A stretch of 64,000 bases of DNA from Nguyenibacter vanlangensis (GTDB taxonomy: Bacteria > Pseudomonadota > Alphaproteobacteria > Acetobacterales > Acetobacteraceae). The position numbers and the translations under genes are program-made. The DNA lies in assembly GCF_038719015.1 (NCBI RefSeq), contig NZ_CP152276.1, positions 1,312,001-1,376,000 on the forward strand, read 5' to 3'. Shown here piece by piece: positions 59,538-64,000 of this stretch (position 1 is the stretch's first letter; each line of letters begins with the position of its first letter). A model generated the notes under the pieces. It was not told the DNA's origin, searched no databases, and saw nothing but the letters and a program-made list of their open reading frames with translations.

Positions 59538-60113
59538 ATGAGCAAAAAACGAAATAACTCTCTAGCCTCTGTCAACGACATCATTGAAATGAAGGGCGAT
59601 CACCCTGCATCTCCGCTTACCGTGTCTCGTCCCGAACTCATGGTGAATGGTTCGGATCGCATTTTTCGTGAGATGTTACATCGTTTTCTGGCATTTTCGG
59701 CCCTTATTCAGTCGAACAGAGATCAACTGGGGCGTCATATCGGCCTCAGCGGCACGCAATACACGGCTCTGATCTCGATCGCCCATATGGAAAGCGACGC
59801 GATAGGGATAGCCCAACTGGCTGAACATCTGAACCTCAGCGGTGCCTTCGTGACGATAGCCGTCAACAAGCTCGCAGCCGCTGGACTGGTCAAAAAGCTG
59901 CCAAACAAAAACGACCGGCGACGCGTGATCCTTTCAGTGACCCCAAAGGCCAGGGACCTACTCGCGCAACTTGCCGAGGTACAGGTCCCGGTCAATGATA
60001 CGATATTCCGAAGCCTCTCCCGCGATCAGATGATGGAACTTACACGAGTAATGGCCCAGTTGATCTCTGGAGCACAGGCTTCGTTAATGCTCATGGATTT
60101 TTTGAACGAGTGA
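59538..60113 (+). CDS. MarR-family transcriptional regulator
   Basis: This 191-residue protein has the MarR winged helix: LGRHIGLSGTQYTALISIAH, IAQLAEHLNLSGAFVTIAVN and the wing NKNDRRRVILSVTPKARDLL. A 40-residue N-terminal extension is poorly structured. Codon use is visibly less G+C-rich than in the genes to its left. MarR proteins of this kind control degradation of aromatic compounds, and here it may control the converging amidase or the hydrolase and esterase genes. Confidence 0.86.
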   Translation: MSKKRNNSLASVNDIIEMKGDHPASPLTVSRPELMVNGSDRIFREMLHRFLAFSALIQSNRDQLGRHIGLSGTQYTALISIAHMESDAIGIAQLAEHLNLSGAFVTIAVNKLAAAGLVKKLPNKNDRRRVILSVTPKARDLLAQLAEVQVPVNDTIFRSLSRDQMMELTRVMAQLISGAQASLMLMDFLNE

Positions 60114-60167
60114 GCCGTCGCGGTCGATCGATCAAGGCGCGAACGAAGCATTCCCGCCCACTTCAAG

Positions 60168-61532
60168 TCAGATAACGAGCGCATGCTCGATCCCGGCCGC
60201 AATATGCAACAACGCCTGGTCGTCTCCATGGCGCCCCATGAGCGTCAGCCCTACGGGTGCTTCTCCCGGAGTGTGGCATGGAATGCTGACGGCACACCGG
60301 TCGAGGAAATTTACGACCGTCGGATTGCGCAGCAGCAGCATATTGATCGCCGCGTAGTGACCATCGTCAGTCAATTCGTCCTGACGGGGAGCCACAATCG
60401 GAACTGTCGGCATAATGACGGCATCATAGCAGTCCAGGCAATCCGCAGCACGCCGCATAATACGCTGCCGGCTCTCATGAAGAGCTATGTAATCGATGGC
60501 GCTCTGTTCCTGCCCACGCAGTATGCGACGCAGGACGAAGGGATCATAGTCGGCACGCCGTGTTTGCAGGAGTGGTGCATGCCAGGCCAACGATTCGGGA
60601 GCCGGAAATCCCCCCTTGCTATTGGCCACCGGAATATCACTCAACGCAGGGCAGCTTACGTCGATGAGAGATGCTCCGCGAACCGCAAGACGGCTCAGAC
60701 AAGCCTCCCATGTACGCCCGACCGTCTCGTCCATATCATTCAAGACATAGTTAGTCAGCACACCCAGTCTCAGCTGCGCTCCTCCCATACCTGCCGGCGC
60801 ATCCCGCAGGCTTGCGCCGCCCCCGGCCATCAGGCTGTCGGCCGCCCAACAACAGGCCACGCTGCGAGCAATGCTTCCAATCGAATCGAGCGTTGATGAG
60901 AGCGGGACCGTCCCGGCCCGAGGGACACGCGATGCCGTGGGCTTAAAACCGACCAGGCCCGTCAGCGCCGCCGGAATACGGCAGGATCCTCCCGTATCGC
61001 TGCCAATACCAACCAACGCCATTCCATCAGTAACCGATATGGCAGCTCCGGACGAAGACCCACCCGGCACCCGGCTCTCCGTACGCCGCCACGGATTGGC
61101 CGGGGTCCCGTAATGCGGGTTGATACCGACGCCGGAGAACGCGAATTCCGTCATCGTCGTCCGGCCAACGGAGATCATGCCGGCCGAGTTCAGCCGCGCG
61201 ATCGCGGGCGCGTCGCCGATGGCAGGGGCGCTGTCCTCCAGCACGCGCGAACCTGCGCGCGTGACGACACCGGCCTCGTCGAACAGATCCTTGACGGACA
61301 TCGGTAAGCCGGCAAATGCGGACGGAGCCCGCCCATCCTTCCGCAGGGCATCCATGTGATCGGCCCGCAGGCGCGCCGCATGCGCATGCACCGCCATGAA
61401 CGTCCGCGCGCCTTCACCATCGGGGTCGGCAATTCGGGCCAGCGCGTCCTCGACCAAGTCGCGGCTGGTTGTACGCCCTTCCGCGAGATCGCGCGCCGCA
61501 GACAGAAGGGTATGTCGGGGTATTTGCGTCAC
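60168..61532 (-). CDS. Amidase-signature enzyme
   Basis: This 454-residue enzyme has the Ser-cisSer-Lys triad of the amidase-signature family: Lys in LPMSVKDLFDEAG, the cis-Ser in VPGGSSSGAA and the nucleophile in GSDTGGSCRIPA. It hydrolyses a small amide, with release of ammonia or amine. It is not GatA (no gatB or gatC nearby) and could be a catabolic amidase such as an indoleacetamide, aryl or allophanate hydrolase. It converges on the MarR gene, with a gap of 54 bp. Confidence 0.87.
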   Translation of the reverse strand: MTQIPRHTLLSAARDLAEGRTTSRDLVEDALARIADPDGEGARTFMAVHAHAARLRADHMDALRKDGRAPSAFAGLPMSVKDLFDEAGVVTRAGSRVLEDSAPAIGDAPAIARLNSAGMISVGRTTMTEFAFSGVGINPHYGTPANPWRRTESRVPGGSSSGAAISVTDGMALVGIGSDTGGSCRIPAALTGLVGFKPTASRVPRAGTVPLSSTLDSIGSIARSVACCWAADSLMAGGGASLRDAPAGMGGAQLRLGVLTNYVLNDMDETVGRTWEACLSRLAVRGASLIDVSCPALSDIPVANSKGGFPAPESLAWHAPLLQTRRADYDPFVLRRILRGQEQSAIDYIALHESRQRIMRRAADCLDCYDAVIMPTVPIVAPRQDELTDDGHYAAINMLLLRNPTVVNFLDRCAVSIPCHTPGEAPVGLTLMGRHGDDQALLHIAAGIEHALVI

Positions 61533-61795
61533 GACGCGATGATCCTCTCTCTCCAGATCTTCAATTCCCGCCTATAATCGGTCCTACGCAACATTTATTG
61601 CGTCACCGGCCATCGCTTGCGTGCGGGAAAACCGCAAGCAATATGTTCTGATCCTGTCTTACAAACGTAGAAACTCTTATGCATGCGAGCGGCACGAGGC
61701 GATAAGATCCACTATCCCCAACGACGACCCACCGACTGAAGATTCAATTGCGCAACACGAAGGCCGCCTCGAAGCCCCCCCCCGGCGTAACGCGA

Positions 61796-62518
61796 TCAGT
61801 CGCGCCCCGCCTCGATAAATGCGCGTGCGGTCCGCTTGGGATGCGTGAGGAGAACCTCATGACTGCCACGGATGCCTGTCAAGCGGAAGACTCCCAACCT
61901 GTTTGAGAGACGCGGGTGACGTCCCCATTCTCCTTGAGAAAGGTCATTGTCTTCTGATGGTGCCAGAAAACTGAATTTTTGAGGCACATTTTCCCAACCG
62001 GCCATATCCGCCCTATCGGTAAACGTACGCCACGGCTGGGGTCTAAGTGCGGCGTAGATTTCCCTTGCATGCTCGATGGTTCCATCACCAAAGAAGCCGT
62101 CGCGCCATACAGAAAATGGCAGAACGATCGAACCGTCGCCCCGCTCCGACGCGTTCAGTTCAAGAGCGTTCCGCAGATATGGTGGAATTTCGTCCACAAG
62201 CGCTTGACCATGCTTCGGAACGAATGCCGCGAAATAGACGAGCCTGCGAAGACGCTCAGGCATTTCAATTGCAATACGCGAAATGAGATAGCCTCCCCAG
62301 CTATGGCCGACCAGCACATAATCCTTGAGGTCCGTCTCGCGGATATACCTGATAATCGGAGCAGCGGCACCGCGTAAATCGACATCCGGCCTGTCTCCAA
62401 CGCCCAAGCCGCCTGCTGTCGGCGTATGCACTTCGTGGCCAGCAGCTTCAAGGGCATCGCGGACCGGCTTCCATAACTCTCCATAATGCCAAGCACCATG
62501 AACAAGAACGAATCTCAT
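61796..62518 (-). CDS. Alpha/beta hydrolase (esterase)
   Basis: This 240-residue protein opens with MRFVLVHGAWHYGELW, has the nucleophile elbow LVGHSWGGYL, and a C-terminal His in GIRGSHEVLL. The pattern resembles the methylesterase/hydroxynitrile-lyase group, active on small esters such as methyl salicylate. GGAG stands eight bases before ATG 62518. It lies 67 bp downstream of the tannase-like gene on the same strand, so it is probably in its operon. Confidence 0.85.
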   Translation of the reverse strand: MRFVLVHGAWHYGELWKPVRDALEAAGHEVHTPTAGGLGVGDRPDVDLRGAAAPIIRYIRETDLKDYVLVGHSWGGYLISRIAIEMPERLRRLVYFAAFVPKHGQALVDEIPPYLRNALELNASERGDGSIVLPFSVWRDGFFGDGTIEHAREIYAALRPQPWRTFTDRADMAGWENVPQKFSFLAPSEDNDLSQGEWGRHPRLSNRLGVFRLTGIRGSHEVLLTHPKRTARAFIEAGRD

Positions 62519-62585
62519 CAGACCCACTCCATCTGCGTTTGCTTAGGTCAATGCCCCGATGCCGCCCTAGCGATAAAAGAGCGCC

Positions 62586-64000
62586 TTATGGACCCACCGA
62601 GCAGGTAAAAGTCGGTTTCGTACCATGAGCCGCAAGATGCGCGGGGTAAGGGCACCAAAAGCGATCCCCGACCTCCCCATCAAGGGTTGAGACATCAATG
62701 ACATCCGGGGCGACTCCAGCCTCGGTCCATTTCTCCAGGATCGGAAGAATTGCGTAATTGATGCCAAATCCATCATTCGCATTCCCGCCAGGCACAGGAG
62801 GATGGAGACCGGAGGCGCCACTACGTCCATGCCCCAATCCGGGCGCCAGAAAAAAACGATACCAGCTCTTTATGTTGTCGAAACCTCCGAAGGCATCCGA
62901 AACGCGTTCATAATAATTGACCGACCCCCCGACGGGAATCTGATTGTCGGCAAGACCATGCCAATGAATAATCTTGCCGCCTGCTTTATGGAACTCTCTC
63001 AGATCGACGCTATCTGTGCCGTTCATCGAACCGAATTGCTGCAACGAGCGGATAAAAACACTGACGAAAGACCTATCTCCCGTGTAATCCAATTGCTTCC
63101 AGCCATCACGGACAAGAGTTGAGCCGTTCTTCAGCGACTTGTCCGCAAGTGCCGGATCGTCGGCCGCGATCGCCAACCAATGCGCGCCGATAGTGAATGG
63201 CGTCACACCCGCCGGTCCGACTCCATAGGTCAACGGCGAGTTGAACAAGATCGCACCACGATTATATCCATACCAGAGGTGACCGAGGCGCAGCGACGGC
63301 TCGAATCCATTCGCAGAACCGGGAGAGATGGGCTTTCCGTCGATCGTCGGTCCATACCAGATCTTGTTGACGGCCACCGCCTCTTTCTGAGTCAGGCAGG
63401 AGTCACTGTGAGCCGCCGCTTCCGGGCAAAGAAGCTTTGTATCGCTCGTGGGATCATAGTGGCACGACGCCAAATCGCTGATGAAGCCGTCATGCTTTCC
63501 CGCAACAAGAGTATCGCATGCTGCAATCGCACGTCGCGTCACCAGATCGAGTTTTCCCGGCGATATCGGATGACCGAGATCGCGCTGCATTACGACCTGG
63601 GGCCACATGATGGACGGCACGAAACTCGGCCAGTTTATTGCCGGATAGGCGCTGATGATACCATTGTAATCACGAGGATATCGTTGCGCCAGCATGAGAC
63701 CCTCGCGACCACCGGTCGAGCCTCCGCTCCAATAGGAGAATTTCGGCTCGCGTCCATAGAAGCTGCGCGAGATGTCGCGGGCGGTCAGGACCATCATATG
63801 GAGGTTTCGATACGCCCAATCCTCGAGAAGCGGCCAGTTCAGCTTGCCATTGGGGCGAAACGCAAAACTTCCATCAGCCCCGCCGCCAACCGAATGGCCG
63901 TCGTCCGAATCGACAGTCAAGAAGCCGTCTTCCCCGGCACGGAGCGCCGAAATGCCGAGCGCACTCAGCTCGCCTGTATCCTGCACGCTGGGAATGCCGG
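62586..64000 (-). CDS. Tannase/feruloyl esterase-family protein, N terminus outside window
   Basis: At least 470 residues are present and the frame stays open to the window end. The tannase-family core is seen: YWSGGSTGGREGLMLAQRYP with the catalytic Ser, HGLADNQIPVGG with the Asp and LAPGLGHGRSG with the His. In well-studied members a disulfide joins the Cys before the Ser to the Cys after the His (CS-D-HC motif). Here both are Gly (GS and HG), so that disulfide is absent. Members hydrolyse gallate, ferulate or related aromatic esters; an export signal would be outside the window. Confidence 0.85.
   Translation of the reverse strand, partial: GIPSVQDTGELSALGISALRAGEDGFLTVDSDDGHSVGGGADGSFAFRPNGKLNWPLLEDWAYRNLHMMVLTARDISRSFYGREPKFSYWSGGSTGGREGLMLAQRYPRDYNGIISAYPAINWPSFVPSIMWPQVVMQRDLGHPISPGKLDLVTRRAIAACDTLVAGKHDGFISDLASCHYDPTSDTKLLCPEAAAHSDSCLTQKEAVAVNKIWYGPTIDGKPISPGSANGFEPSLRLGHLWYGYNRGAILFNSPLTYGVGPAGVTPFTIGAHWLAIAADDPALADKSLKNGSTLVRDGWKQLDYTGDRSFVSVFIRSLQQFGSMNGTDSVDLREFHKAGGKIIHWHGLADNQIPVGGSVNYYERVSDAFGGFDNIKSWYRFFLAPGLGHGRSGASGLHPPVPGGNANDGFGINYAILPILEKWTEAGVAPDVIDVSTLDGEVGDRFWCPYPAHLAAHGTKPTFTCSVGP

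Noticed and set aside
1..64000. tRNA, rRNA, riboswitch, prophage, IS element or replication origin
   Set aside because: No cloverleaf-like sequence, conserved riboswitch core, phage gene, complete transposase or DnaA-box cluster was recognised by reading; a covariance search could still find small RNAs.

Overview
The window is 64 kb of G+C-rich DNA, densely packed with short intergenic gaps, from a Gram-negative bacterium. TonB receptors, an OprB porin, a FadL channel, GMC flavoproteins, an HU protein and many alphaproteobacterial-type regulators suggest an alphaproteobacterium, most likely an acetic acid bacterium (Acetobacteraceae, Gluconacetobacter-like). The taxon is an inference from gene content and style; no rRNA or tRNA gene was seen.

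Layout. 1-5.2 kb: a tightly coupled operon with an ABC transporter (ATPase tail and permease), a cytosine-deaminase-like amidohydrolase, a CocE-type hydrolase, a cupin and an isochorismatase-like amidohydrolase, apparently for uptake and stepwise hydrolysis of an unidentified nitrogen compound. 5.2-14 kb: a sugar or glycoside locus with a GPH symporter, a LacI regulator, a TonB receptor, a GMC oxidoreductase, a TIM-barrel isomerase/epimerase and NagB; matching operators (GGCAA-N4-TTGCC) precede both the symporter and the receptor. 14-20.2 kb: a rearranged region with HxlR/azoreductase, AraC, SDR, a split YeeE/YedE pair, a frameshifted tetA-like pseudogene and a VOC protein; the 3' end of the azoreductase gene is repeated 3 kb downstream. 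20.6-29.9 kb: KefB/YbaL-type antiporter, HAD phosphatase, small proteins, Dcp peptidase, DUF1697 and a large TonB receptor. 31-49.8 kb: OprB porin, TetR/isochorismatase/AbrB unit, cupin, HU, SelW-like protein, MsrC, LysR, DUF202, an HWE histidine kinase, MgtC, Tag, a deoxyribonucleotidase, a hydroxyacid dehydrogenase, SurE, TetR with an acyltransferase-like membrane protein, an MFS protein and a GlcG/HbpS protein. 49.8-59.1 kb: a fatty-acid beta-oxidation block (MerR regulator, acyl-CoA dehydrogenase, FadN-like bifunctional enzyme, thiolase, divergent FadL and acyl-CoA ligase) with two TGACG-N4-CGTCA sites in the divergent promoter. 59.1-64 kb: a visibly more A+T-rich tail with a MarR regulator, an amidase, an alpha/beta hydrolase and a tannase/feruloyl-esterase-like protein cut by the window end; it looks acquired.

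Two patterns run across the window. Perfect short tandem duplications recur at about fourteen places; those inside genes are always 12 or 15 bp, so they preserve the frame, while those between genes can be 13, 17 or about 28 bp. Several enzymes also depart from their family at key residues: the tannase-like protein, the GMC oxidoreductase, NagB and one isochorismatase-like protein.
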